A stretch of 64,000 bases of DNA. It comes from Rhodanobacteraceae bacterium. Lineage in GTDB: Bacteria; Acidobacteriota; Terriglobia; Terriglobales; Acidobacteriaceae. Below the pieces are notes generated by a model. That model saw only the letters and a program-made list of their open reading frames with translations, ran no database searches and was not told the DNA's origin. Positions 52,458 through 60,667 of the stretch are shown piece after piece (the first letter of the stretch is position 1; every line of letters begins with the position of its first letter). The stretch spans positions 62,001 to 126,000 of the forward strand of contig JANXWZ010000238.1 in NCBI GenBank assembly GCA_025350865.1, in the 5' to 3' direction. The translations under genes and the position numbers were made by a program.

Positions 52458-53132
52458 CTAGCTCCTAACCGATTCGAGGCGGGCCGACACAACCGAGTGG
52501 ACGATGGCGGCGATTTGGTCAACAGACGCGTCGTCGCGGATTGCCACCACACGTTGCGGTTCACGCGCGGCAATGGCCTCGTAGGCGGAGTGAATGCGTT
52601 GGTAGAACTGGTCGCCTTCGCGCTCAAAGCGGTTTTCGTCCGCGCCACTCTGTTGGACGGCGCGAGTGTTGCGCCGCCGCGCTCGACGCAGTGAGGCGGC
52701 CAGATCGGGGAGCAGCAGGATCGTCAGATCGGGCTGCAGGTTGTCGCAGATGGCTGCGTGCACCGCCCGCACTCTATCGCTTCCCAACTCACGCCCGGCC
52801 CCTTGATAGGCCTCGGAGGAATCGGTGTAGCGGTCGCACAGAACGATCGAGCCCGCGGCAATTGCGGGCCGAACAATTTCGGCAATAGACTGGGCGCGGT
52901 CGGCAAACATCAGGGCGAGTTCCGCCAGTGGGGAGATGGGGCCCAGATCCGCTTCAGAGTTAGAGTCGAGCAGGATGCCGCGGATGCGGTCCCCTAAAAC
53001 CGTGCCTCCGGGATTGCGGAGCGCGATTACCGTGTGTCCCGCCTCGGTCAGCGAGGTCGCGAGGCGACGCAGCTGAGTCGTCTTGCCGGAGCCGTCGAGG
53101 CCTTCAAACGTGATGAAAAAGCCTTGAGGCAT
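52458..53132 (-). CDS. tmk: Thymidylate kinase
   Basis: Tmk phosphorylates dTMP to dTDP. The 224-residue protein has the P-loop FEGLDGSGKTTQ (about 9-20), the family RxPGGT region as ALRNPGGTVLGD, and the DRYTDSSEAYQGAGR substrate loop. It is the first gene of a coupled tmk-P450-pnuC set. Confidence 0.93.
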   Translation of the reverse strand: MPQGFFITFEGLDGSGKTTQLRRLATSLTEAGHTVIALRNPGGTVLGDRIRGILLDSNSEADLGPISPLAELALMFADRAQSIAEIVRPAIAAGSIVLCDRYTDSSEAYQGAGRELGSDRVRAVHAAICDNLQPDLTILLLPDLAASLRRARRRNTRAVQQSGADENRFEREGDQFYQRIHSAYEAIAAREPQRVVAIRDDASVDQIAAIVHSVVSARLESVRS

Positions 53133-53225
53133 GGAGTGAGTTTAGCTTAGGCGACGGGGTCAGGCAGGGTTGCGTCTGGATTCATGTTGGCGGCGTGGAA
53201 TTGGCTAGCTGCTGAGCCTTCACCA

Positions 53226-53603
53226 TTAGTTCGGCGCAATCGGAAAGTCGTCCTTCTTGCGTCCCTTGAGCTGCGAACCCCATTGGATGCCCGACGGCTG
53301 GATCGTGACGGTCAGCGAACCCTCGTCACCCTCGCCCAGTTGCGGACCACTGATCGTGTGCTCTTTGTTCGCCGTGTCGGTGTAAATCAATTTCAGCTTG
53401 CCGGTCCCAAGCACCTTGAAGCGATAGTGAAAGGACTGGTTGGGCGCGAGAACCTGCGTTCCGAAGCTTGCACTGGGGTAGTCAAGCTCCACCAGGCTGA
53501 CTTGTTTGTCGGTCTGGTTCACCAGCGTGGCATCGATGTAGGCCGAGTGGCAACCGGCCACGAAGGTGAGAGCAGCCGGGCCAAAGAGGCGAAGAAAGCG
53601 CAT
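53226..53603 (-). CDS. Predicted lipoprotein, unknown function
   Basis: From an ATG at 53603 the 125-residue protein has a lipoprotein signal (LFGPAALTFVAGC, cysteine at about residue 18). A small beta-rich domain follows (DATLVNQTDKQVSLVELDYP, LAPNQSFHYRFKV) with an immunoglobulin-like look. I recognise no named family. It lies 29 bases after lpxD on the same strand, so it may be co-transcribed. Confidence 0.7.
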   Translation of the reverse strand: MRFLRLFGPAALTFVAGCHSAYIDATLVNQTDKQVSLVELDYPSASFGTQVLAPNQSFHYRFKVLGTGKLKLIYTDTANKEHTISGPQLGEGDEGSLTVTIQPSGIQWGSQLKGRKKDDFPIAPN

Positions 53604-53632
53604 GGGGCAAGGATAGCAGTAGGACCTCGGAA

Positions 53633-54619
53633 TCACCCTCGACGTAGGCCCTTGATCAGATCCGGCAATCGGTTGAAGACCGCGACCGATCGCAGCCACT
53701 GGCGATTGTCGACGGCCGGATAGCCGCTGACGGTCTTGCCGGGCGCAACGTCATTTGGGATGCCGCTTTGCGCGGTTGCAATTGCCCCGTCGCCGATGGT
53801 GCAATGTCCGGCGACTCCAACCTGACCGGCAAGTATGACGTTTTTGCCGACGTCAGTCGATCCGGCGAGACCGACCTGCGCACACAACAGGGTATTCTCG
53901 CCGACCGTGGAGCCGTGACCGACCTGGACGAGGTTGTCGACCTTAGCGCCGCGCCGGATGCGGGTTTCGCCGATCGAGGCGCGGTCGATGCAGGCGTTGG
54001 CCTGAATTTCAACCTCGTCTTCAAGGATGGCGGGGCCGGACTGGACGATTTTGTACCAGCCTTCTGGCGTCCGTGCGAAGCCGAAGCCGTCGGCCCCCAC
54101 AACGGCACCGTTTTGCAGGATGACATTGTCGCCCAGCCGGCAATGCTCTCGTACAACTGCATGGGCGTGAGCGGTAAAGTGTTTTCCTGCAACAACATTG
54201 GGGTAAATCACAACGTGTGGGTGGAGAATTGCGTCGTCACCAATCACGGCCTTTTCCCCGATGACAACATACGGTCCAATGTGGGCCCGCTCCCCGATTG
54301 TGGCCGAATCCGCGATGACGGCGGTCGGGTGGATGCCTGGGGCATAGGCAGGTGGCTGGTAGAACAGCTCGATGGTCCGGGCGTAGGCCAGGTACGGATC
54401 GGCGATGCGCAGTGTCGCGGCGGAGGTCTCGGGGAAGTCCGGTTCGACGAGGATCGCGGAGGCCCGAGTGGTCCGAGCGAGCGATGTGTACTTCTTGTTC
54501 GAGACGAAGGTGACTTGACCTGCGACCGCGTGCTCAATGCCCGCAATTCCGGTAATTTCGACCTCCCCATCGCCGTGCAGCGTGGCACCGAGGGCGGCGG
54601 CAAGCTCGGAAAGTTTCAT
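53633..54619 (-). CDS. lpxD: UDP-3-O-acylglucosamine N-acyltransferase
   Basis: LpxD adds the N-linked acyl chain in the third step of lipid A synthesis, so the organism should make LPS. The 328-residue protein has an N-terminal uridine-binding domain (VTFVSNKKYTSLA), then a left-handed beta-helix of hexapeptide repeats (about 100-290). These include FGFARTPEGWYKI, DNLVQVGHGSTVGENTL with the catalytic histidine region, and GHCTIGDG. No other lpx gene is adjacent. Confidence 0.93.
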   Translation of the reverse strand: MKLSELAAALGATLHGDGEVEITGIAGIEHAVAGQVTFVSNKKYTSLARTTRASAILVEPDFPETSAATLRIADPYLAYARTIELFYQPPAYAPGIHPTAVIADSATIGERAHIGPYVVIGEKAVIGDDAILHPHVVIYPNVVAGKHFTAHAHAVVREHCRLGDNVILQNGAVVGADGFGFARTPEGWYKIVQSGPAILEDEVEIQANACIDRASIGETRIRRGAKVDNLVQVGHGSTVGENTLLCAQVGLAGSTDVGKNVILAGQVGVAGHCTIGDGAIATAQSGIPNDVAPGKTVSGYPAVDNRQWLRSVAVFNRLPDLIKGLRRG

Positions 54620-54646
54620 AGCGGCGATTGTAGCGGAGAGCGAGGA

Positions 54647-55180
54647 TTATCCGCGATTAGAGTCGGGGAAGAGCGGGGCCTGCCGTGATGCCGCATCTGA
54701 CTCGGTGGACTTCGGCTTTGACGGTGTGGTGACAACAGCAACCATCTTTAGATCTACGATTTGGTGGCGCGGGATATAAAGTCGCTGCGTGTTGGACCGG
54801 ATGTCCGGTGGAATGAGAAAGATACCCTTGTCGTCGAGGATGCCGTCGACCAGTGATATGTCGATCGGGGCGAGGCCTTCGAAGATGCCGCCATCGATCA
54901 GGGTAAGCTTCACCCAAAGTCCCTCGGTGCGAGGGCGCGCGAGAAAGCTGCGACGGGTTAATCGCTCTGGATCTTCCTTATCCGCAAGGTTGAAGTCGCG
55001 GACGTACGCGATCCAGCGGACCGCTGTCATTGGGATCAGGTTGATCCGACCCTCCAGGTCGAGAAGCGTCACGCCGGGCTCTCTATCCGCGATTTGCAGG
55101 AGGCCAGACACGGGGAGGTACCCGGGGCGAACCTCATCTGTAGTCGTGCGGAGAATGACTTTCTTGCGGGAGCTGGCCAT
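54647..55180 (-). CDS. Conserved-looking protein of unknown function
   Basis: The 177-residue protein has no signal peptide. Its middle has two similar beta-rich stretches (VTLLDLEGRINLIPMTAVRWIAYV and GLWVKLTLIDGGIFEGLAPIDI), followed by FLIPPDIRSNTQRLYIPRHQIVDLKMV. The pattern suggests a small domain that binds something through a hydrophobic groove, perhaps PilZ-like or Sm-like, but I cannot name it. It lies 27 bases upstream of lpxD on the same strand. Confidence 0.65.
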   Translation of the reverse strand: MASSRKKVILRTTTDEVRPGYLPVSGLLQIADREPGVTLLDLEGRINLIPMTAVRWIAYVRDFNLADKEDPERLTRRSFLARPRTEGLWVKLTLIDGGIFEGLAPIDISLVDGILDDKGIFLIPPDIRSNTQRLYIPRHQIVDLKMVAVVTTPSKPKSTESDAASRQAPLFPDSNRG

Positions 55181-55378
55181 AGGCGGAGGTCGCAGGATGG
55201 ATGCAGGGATTGTCGCACGGTTGGGAAGTGCGCAACGAAAAAGGTGCAGAAATATAGTCAGGTCTGCGACGGCTGTGTTACATTTACCTTTTGCGTGTCA
55301 CCGATCCTAACATCTAAGTCGTTGATTGTGCAAAGGTTATGGTCTCGGCAAGACCGGGACGGAGTGTGTTGACAGGCT

Positions 55379-57334
55379 ATGGCCGACTATATCTACCTGC
55401 TTGAAAATCGTCTATCCCTGGCGCAGCGGAATGCGCTGCGCAATGTTCGCGACCTGGCCCGTTCCAAGGCTCTGACTGTGTTTCTGGTTGGTGGCGCGGT
55501 TCGTGACCTGACGACTGGTTCACCCGTCCGCGATCTTGATGTAGTGGTTCAGGGAAACGCTCTCAAGTTGAAGAAGGATATCGAGAAAATTGGTGGGGTT
55601 ATTACGGGCGAGTCCGACGCCAGCCAGTCGCTCTTCGTGCGGTTTCCAGGCAATGTCCGGATGGAGGTGGGGTCCACTCTTAGCGTCACCTTCCCGAAGC
55701 CCGGAAAAGCTGTTGCCAAACCGGCGACGATTCTTGAGGACCTCCGGAGGCGCGACTTTACCGCCAATGCGATGGCTCTTTCGCTGAATGAAGGCTCCTA
55801 CGGTTTGCTGATGGACCCGCTGAACGGTGTAGCCGACATCGAAAACAGAGAGCTTAGGCTCGTGAGCAATTACGGTTTTATCGAAGATCCGGTGCGGATG
55901 ATTCGGGCCGCCCGGTTGATGGCACGACTTGGCTGGACACTGGACGAAAAGACCCAGACGCGCTACGAGACTGGCCGGGCGGAAGAGTACATCTCGGCCA
56001 TGCCAGAGGTTCATCGCGGGTACGAGACGGAAGAGATCGTCCACGAGGAAGATCCCTTGCGCGTCCTGAAGCGGCTTGAGGCGGACGGCTGGATGAAGTA
56101 TCTGGCACCCTATTGGACGTCGGCCAAGGTGAATGTGGTCGAGTTGGATAAGCTGCGGGACACTCTGGCCCAACTCCAGACTCAGGGTATCCACCCGGAT
56201 ACTGCTGCGGCGCAGTTTCCGTTGATTACTGCGAAGCTGACCGCGAAGGAAGTTGCCACGCTGAAGCAGGGCTTCCCGCGCAAGGGTTTTGTAGACGAGA
56301 TAAACGCAATTGAGGATGAGGCGAAAGAGTTTGCAAGCCAGCTGAGCGGCAAGGGCGGGGCGCTTCCGTCGCAGGCCTGGAAGTTGATCATGTCCGCCAA
56401 GCCGGAGGCGGTGTTGGTAACGGCCTACTCGACGCGCAGCGCGGCTCTACAGGCCAAGTTCAAGAGCTTCTTTACCGAGTGGCCGCAGGTCCGGCAGCGG
56501 ATGCCCTACGCCCTGATGCAGGAGATGCGGATTGTTCCCGACCTCGCGGGATATGACGAGTTGCTGGAGAAACTGTTCTTTGAGTTGATGGATGGCAAGC
56601 TCTCCACCCCTGAAGAGATGAAAGCCTTTCTAGAGCCTTACTCGCCGCCTGCTCCTCCGCCGCCGGTGAACTTGCGCCGCGCTCGTGCGGGCAAAAAGGA
56701 TGCAAAGCCGTCGAAGGCTCGAGCGAAAAAAGCGGCGAAACTGGAAGAGGCAGAAGCCGAAGTTGATGTCGAAATCGCAGACCTGCCAGACATTCCGGAT
56801 CCGGACGAAGATCTTGATGGCCTGGACGATGATGCGGCCGATCCCGAGCCGGAGATTGATTCCGACGCCGATGCTGACGACGAAATCGAGGAGCCTGTGG
56901 CAGTGAAAGCTGCGCCTGTGAAGAAGGTAGCAGCTCCCCAGGCTGTTGCCAAGGCACCCGCGGTCAAGGTTGCCGAACCCACCAAGAAGGTGGCGCCTCC
57001 CCCCGCGGCGGTGAAGGCAAAGACCCCGGCTCCTGTGGCAAAGGCTGTGGCCGCAAAGCCAGTTGCGGCAAAGAAAGTCCCGGCGAAGAAATCGCCAGCG
57101 GAGAAAGTTGTTCCGGCCAAGAAGGCACCCGCGAAGAAGTCCGCGGTGAAAGCTACAAAGCCTGTTGCGAAGGTGACGAAGAAGGCTCTGCCGAAGCCCG
57201 TTGGAAAGAAGGCGGTGCCGGTTAAGGTTGCGCCCAAGAAAAAGGTAGCGGTAAAGGTCGTGGCGAAGACGGTTGCGGCTAAGGCGAAAGGCAAGGCGAA
57301 GCCGGTCCCTGCAAAGGGATCGAAACGACGTTAG
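55379..57334 (+). CDS. Class II CCA-adding/poly(A) polymerase-family nucleotidyltransferase with acidic and H1-like tail
   Basis: The N-terminal 200 residues are the nucleotidyltransferase head. They hold FLVGGAVRDLTTGSPVRDLD with the metal-binding aspartates near 52-54, RRRDFTANAMAL near 123-134, and EDPVRMIRAARLMARLGW near 169-186. A helical neck/body continues to about 420. Then comes a proline linker (PPAPPPP), a basic patch, an acidic stretch (about 458-505, many Asp/Glu), and a 145-residue Lys/Ala/Pro tail (from about 507) full of KKAPAKK-like motifs, like histone H1 tails. It may be tRNA CCA-adding enzyme or poly(A) polymerase; the sequence does not settle which. Total 651 residues, against about 420-480 for relatives without such a tail. 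Confidence 0.85.
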   Translation: MADYIYLLENRLSLAQRNALRNVRDLARSKALTVFLVGGAVRDLTTGSPVRDLDVVVQGNALKLKKDIEKIGGVITGESDASQSLFVRFPGNVRMEVGSTLSVTFPKPGKAVAKPATILEDLRRRDFTANAMALSLNEGSYGLLMDPLNGVADIENRELRLVSNYGFIEDPVRMIRAARLMARLGWTLDEKTQTRYETGRAEEYISAMPEVHRGYETEEIVHEEDPLRVLKRLEADGWMKYLAPYWTSAKVNVVELDKLRDTLAQLQTQGIHPDTAAAQFPLITAKLTAKEVATLKQGFPRKGFVDEINAIEDEAKEFASQLSGKGGALPSQAWKLIMSAKPEAVLVTAYSTRSAALQAKFKSFFTEWPQVRQRMPYALMQEMRIVPDLAGYDELLEKLFFELMDGKLSTPEEMKAFLEPYSPPAPPPPVNLRRARAGKKDAKPSKARAKKAAKLEEAEAEVDVEIADLPDIPDPDEDLDGLDDDAADPEPEIDSDADADDEIEEPVAVKAAPVKKVAAPQAVAKAPAVKVAEPTKKVAPPPAAVKAKTPAPVAKAVAAKPVAAKKVPAKKSPAEKVVPAKKAPAKKSAVKATKPVAKVTKKALPKPVGKKAVPVKVAPKKKVAVKVVAKTVAAKAKGKAKPVPAKGSKRR

Positions 57335-57424
57335 GGCTGGTCCCTGCAGAGTTGCAAACGAACGATGCGGTGGCTGATGCGGTCGCCGCATTCTAGTTTG
57401 CATCCTACGGTTTGAGGTGCAGGC

Positions 57425-58021
57425 ATGGTTGTGGCGGTTTTGCAGGGCTCGGTGCGGTCGGAGCGGATGGGTGACCGGGTGGCGAAGTGGGTGATTTCGC
57501 AACTCAAGGCTCGCGGTCACGAGGTGGTTCTGGTGGATGCGGCCGTGCTCGATTTACCGCTGCTCGACAAGATGTGGAAGGAACTGAAGCGCGGCTCAGA
57601 TGCCAGATCTGCCGAGCTGCGAGGGAAATTGCGCCCGGTCGCGGAGTTGTATGCGCGTGCGGATGGTTTCGTCATTGTCAGCGGGGAATACAACCACAGT
57701 GTTCCGCCCGCGCTGACGAATTTGCTGGACTACTTTCTGGAAGAGTACCTGTATCGTCCGTCGGCGATCGTTTGCTACTCGACCGGTGGATACGGCGGGG
57801 TGCGGGCGGCAATGCAGTTGCGGGCTCTGCTGGCAGAGGTCGGGATGTCATCTATTCCCAGCCTGCAGGCGATTCCGAAGGTGGGGCAGGCATTGAGTGT
57901 GGATGGTCTCGCGCTGACCCAGGCGCTGGCTGAGGGTACCGTACAGTTTTTCGACGAGTTCGACTGGTATATGGCAGCGCTTGCGGCAGGCCGAAAGTTG
58001 AGCGACCCGCGCAGGAACTGA
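57425..58021 (+). CDS. NADPH-dependent FMN reductase-family flavoprotein
   Basis: The 198-residue protein has the flavodoxin-like fold of the SsuE/ChrR/azoreductase family: LQGSVRSERMGDRVAKW at the start binds FMN phosphate, DGFVIVSGEYNHSVPPALTNLLDY is the family signature, and CYSTGGYGGVRAAMQLRALLA follows. It would reduce flavin, quinones or azo/metal substrates with NADPH. It stands alone and converges on the oxidase subunit gene, with a 19-base gap. Confidence 0.88.
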   Translation: MVVAVLQGSVRSERMGDRVAKWVISQLKARGHEVVLVDAAVLDLPLLDKMWKELKRGSDARSAELRGKLRPVAELYARADGFVIVSGEYNHSVPPALTNLLDYFLEEYLYRPSAIVCYSTGGYGGVRAAMQLRALLAEVGMSSIPSLQAIPKVGQALSVDGLALTQALAEGTVQFFDEFDWYMAALAAGRKLSDPRRN

Positions 58022-58040
58022 CTTTCGTGACGCTGACCGA

Positions 58041-58826
58041 TTACCGTGCTGGACCTTGACCGAAGGCTAGAAGCGCAAACAGTATCATCCACAGGGCTCC
58101 CATGGAGTGCCAATACCAGGCGGAGAGATCCACCATGATCTGGCGACGCTCCATCTGGCGGGACACGAAGAGTCCGATGAAGGTGCCAATGAGCGCCAGT
58201 ATGCCGACGACAAGGTGGGCTCCGTGGGCTCCGGTGATGAGGAAAAACGACTTGGCGCTCTGGCCAGCGTTGTCCAGACGTACGCGCTGCAGGCTGAGTT
58301 GATGCCATGCCATCATTTGGCCGACGACAAACGTGCAGCCAAGGATGATAGTCGCCACGAGCCACGGCATGGCGGCGCGGGAGGTCGGCTTACCCAGACC
58401 GAGCCACTCGTCCATGACATCCATCTCACGAAACATGTGGCGACGGGCGATTTCGACCGTGACGGAACTGAGCAGCAGGACGGCGGTGTTGAGCCACAGG
58501 ATCGACGGAATGGCTGTGGGGAGCCATTCGTTGATATAGCGGGAGTTGGCGTCGAAATGGCCCGAACCCTGCGAAACGAAGAAGACGCTGACGATCGCGA
58601 CGAAGAACATGAAGACGGCCAGCAGGATGAGGAAGAGGCCGAGGCGGAGTTTGTCCAGCCGTTCGCGTGGTCCGGAGCGCGGACGGCGCCGGTCGTTGGA
58701 ATTGTCCGGGTCTCCACTACCGCCGGTGCGCTTGTCGGTTGGCGGGCGACGCCCACCGCCGTGGTCGCCGTCGTTCAAGTCGTTGCGGCGGCGATCGATT
58801 TCTGGGGGAGTAGTGACGACCGGCAT
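58041..58826 (-). CDS. Haem-copper oxidase subunit III-family protein
   Basis: From the ATG at 58826 (CAGGAG 6 bases upstream) the protein is 261 residues. A charged, Gly/Arg/Asp-rich N-terminal 65 residues is followed by five hydrophobic helices with subunit III features: TVEIARRHMFREMD, FFLITGAHGAHLVVGILALIG, and AWYWHSMGALWMILFALLAF. It would assemble into a cytochrome c or quinol oxidase in the inner membrane. No other oxidase subunits are nearby, so this is an isolated gene. The rest of the gap to 59044 has nothing I can name. Confidence 0.82.
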   Translation of the reverse strand: MPVVTTPPEIDRRRNDLNDGDHGGGRRPPTDKRTGGSGDPDNSNDRRRPRSGPRERLDKLRLGLFLILLAVFMFFVAIVSVFFVSQGSGHFDANSRYINEWLPTAIPSILWLNTAVLLLSSVTVEIARRHMFREMDVMDEWLGLGKPTSRAAMPWLVATIILGCTFVVGQMMAWHQLSLQRVRLDNAGQSAKSFFLITGAHGAHLVVGILALIGTFIGLFVSRQMERRQIMVDLSAWYWHSMGALWMILFALLAFGQGPAR

Positions 58827-59044
58827 GGCGACTCCTGGGTGCAACGATCCCGTGGGGTTAGACTACTCCGAAAACGACTCGTGATTCATAGGCTTTTCTT
58901 CGCCGATGATGTTTTGTTATGGGATGCGGTCGTGTGGCCCACCGTATACAACGAATTGAAGATCAGATGCCGTGGGATCAAAGCAGGCTTAGTCGGAATG
59001 ACGGCGGCGGTGGTCCCAGCCGTCATGCGATGTTTGTTGCGGAA

Positions 59045-60013
59045 TCAGTAGGTCGGGCAGCCGGTGGCTAATTTGGTGGCGGTCCAGCAGATTGCAATGG
59101 ACTTAGCGGCAGTGATGACCTGAAGATTTTCGTTGGGGTCGCCAGCGATGCGGTCGATGCGGGATTTGGTCTCCGCAAAGTCGTTAGAAGCGAGGTCCAT
59201 CTGTGGGAGCGAGAGGATCACGCGGGCGCGTAGGCTGTTGTTGTCCGAGTTGAGGTAGACCAAGAGCGACTTGTTGATGGCCTGCGACTGGTTCGGTTTG
59301 GTGGCGATAAGGTCGGCGAGGTTGGCGCGAGAGTCGGAGGTCTGGTCCGAGCGGCGGAGATAGCGGGTGATGGCGGCGGCTGTGGTGTCGTTGATTGGGG
59401 CGATCTGGATGAGGGTCGAGACGACGGCCAGACCTACCTCGCCGATGGCGTCGTCGCGGGTGAGGTAGGCAAGCAGCGGCGGATAGACCGAGGCGGGAGG
59501 GTTGGGGGTGAAGCCGCCGAGGATGGTTGCGGTGAGGAGACGGTTGGCGGGCTGCTCCTCGGACGTGAGGTGGGCTGCAATCTGGGCAATGTAAGGAGTG
59601 AGGGCTTTGGCCGTTTCGGGCTTGAAGGCGGCGGAGCCCACCTCAGACGATGATGCTGTCTGGGATGGGGCACCCGGCTGGTTTTCGGAAGCAGAAGACT
59701 GGAGGCCAGCGATTGCCGTGAGGGCAAAGGTGTGCAGCGGAATGTCGGGGTTGGCGAGAGCCTTGAGCAGGTAGGGCATGGCCTCGGTGATGGAAGCCGC
59801 GTCCGGCAGCGGCTGAAGGGAAGCCATGGCGGTGATTTCGTCAGGAGAGGGAGAGTGTCCGTTGGCGTCGCGGCGGAGGTATTCGGCGATCAGGCCGGCG
59901 AAGGGTGACTTAGGGGGTGGGGCTTCGGTCTGTTGGGACAGGCTTACCCATGTCTCTGAAGCAAGACATGGGGCACCCAGGGTGAGGGCTGCGAAGACAA
60001 GCAGGCGGATCAT
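59045..60013 (-). CDS. Exported HEAT/ARM-like helical repeat protein containing two family-1 repeats
   Basis: The 322-residue protein starts with a signal-like segment (LLVFAALTLGAP). Helical pairs follow (PYLLKALANPDIPLHTFALTAI, LLAYLTRDDAIGEVGLAVVSTL, KSLLVYLNSDNNSLRARVILSL) typical of HEAT-like scaffolds. Two hairpin repeats lie inside the frame. One supplies residues near 13-26 (GAPCLASETWVSLS), and one an Ala/Ser/Gly-rich loop near 113-126 (PGAPSQTASSSEVG). The start overlaps the pdxT stop (ATGA). Function unknown. Confidence 0.75.
   Translation of the reverse strand: MIRLLVFAALTLGAPCLASETWVSLSQQTEAPPPKSPFAGLIAEYLRRDANGHSPSPDEITAMASLQPLPDAASITEAMPYLLKALANPDIPLHTFALTAIAGLQSSASENQPGAPSQTASSSEVGSAAFKPETAKALTPYIAQIAAHLTSEEQPANRLLTATILGGFTPNPPASVYPPLLAYLTRDDAIGEVGLAVVSTLIQIAPINDTTAAAITRYLRRSDQTSDSRANLADLIATKPNQSQAINKSLLVYLNSDNNSLRARVILSLPQMDLASNDFAETKSRIDRIAGDPNENLQVITAAKSIAICWTATKLATGCPTY
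59638..59676 (+). repeat. Dispersed hairpin repeat, family 1, inside the HEAT-like gene (second position)
   Basis: The element reads CCCACCT, CAGAC, loop GATGATGCT, GTCTG, GGATGGGGCACCC. It is in frame in the antisense gene and encodes a Ser/Ala-rich loop between helical repeats. Confidence 0.82.
59946..59978 (+). repeat. Dispersed hairpin repeat, family 1, inside the HEAT-like gene (first position)
   Basis: The element reads CCCATGTCT, loop TGAAGC, AGACATGGGG, CACCC: a 9-bp perfect stem followed by the shared box. It encodes part of the N-terminal region of the HEAT-like protein just after the signal segment. Confidence 0.82.
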
Positions 60014-60597
60014 GCTCGGTTAGACTCGGCGATCAGGTCCAGGAAGAGCTTGTGGATGCGCGTGTCGGCCGAGAGTTCAGGGTGAAAGGTGGCGGCGAGC
60101 AGATGGCCCTGGCGGATGAGGACGGGGAAGCCGTCGCGGCTGGCGAGGATCTCGACGTCGGGGCCAGTGCGCGTGATGCGAGGGGCGCGGATGAAGACCA
60201 TCTCGATGGGGCCGCCGGGGAGCGAGGTTGGCTCGGAAAGGATGGTGGAATCGATCTGGCGACCGTACGCGTTGCGCTCTACTGTGACATCCAGAGCCGC
60301 AAGCGAAGGCTGCGGTGGGTTAAGCACGTCTGTTGCCAGCAGGATGACACCGGCGCAGGTTCCGAGGGTTGGCGTTTGGCGGACGAACGTGTTGAGGACG
60401 TCGAAGAAGCCATCGCGCTCGAGGTGTTTCAGGAAGGTGGTGGACTCGCCGCCGGGAATGATGAGTCCATCGATGCCGGCCAGTTGCTCGGGACGCCGGA
60501 TCAGTTTCGGGGTTGCACCGAGCGCGGTTAGCGTACGGGCGTGGGCATCGTAAGCACCCTGGAGGGCCAGGACGCCGATGATCGGGGCGGGGGGCAT
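60010..60597 (-). CDS. pdxT: Pyridoxal 5'-phosphate synthase glutaminase subunit
   Basis: PdxT hydrolyses glutamine and feeds ammonia to PdxS for vitamin B6 synthesis. The 195-residue protein opens with IGVLALQGAYDAH and has IPGGESTTF near 47, the nucleophile cysteine in LGTCAGVILLA near 79, and the His-Glu pair in TFHPELS near 170. No pdxS lies in the window, so the partner must be elsewhere. Its TGA overlaps the start of the HEAT-like gene. Confidence 0.92.
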   Translation of the reverse strand: MPPAPIIGVLALQGAYDAHARTLTALGATPKLIRRPEQLAGIDGLIIPGGESTTFLKHLERDGFFDVLNTFVRQTPTLGTCAGVILLATDVLNPPQPSLAALDVTVERNAYGRQIDSTILSEPTSLPGGPIEMVFIRAPRITRTGPDVEILASRDGFPVLIRQGHLLAATFHPELSADTRIHKLFLDLIAESNRA

Positions 60598-60610
60598 GAA
60601 CGATGATATC

Positions 60611-60661
60611 GCGAAGCGCCCGCCTGCCCCCTTGACACAGAAGATGCGGCGGGCGCTTCGC
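60611..60661 (-). other. 14-bp inverted repeat between GDSL hydrolase and pdxT genes
   Basis: The arms GCGAAGCGCCCGCC (60611-60624) and GGCGGGCGCTTCGC (60648-60661) are perfect complements with a 23-base loop. It lies right after the hydrolase stop and 14 bases before the pdxT start, with no T-run. It may be a terminator of another type, an mRNA-end stabiliser or a protein site. Confidence 0.6.
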
Positions 60662-60667
60662 GCGCGA

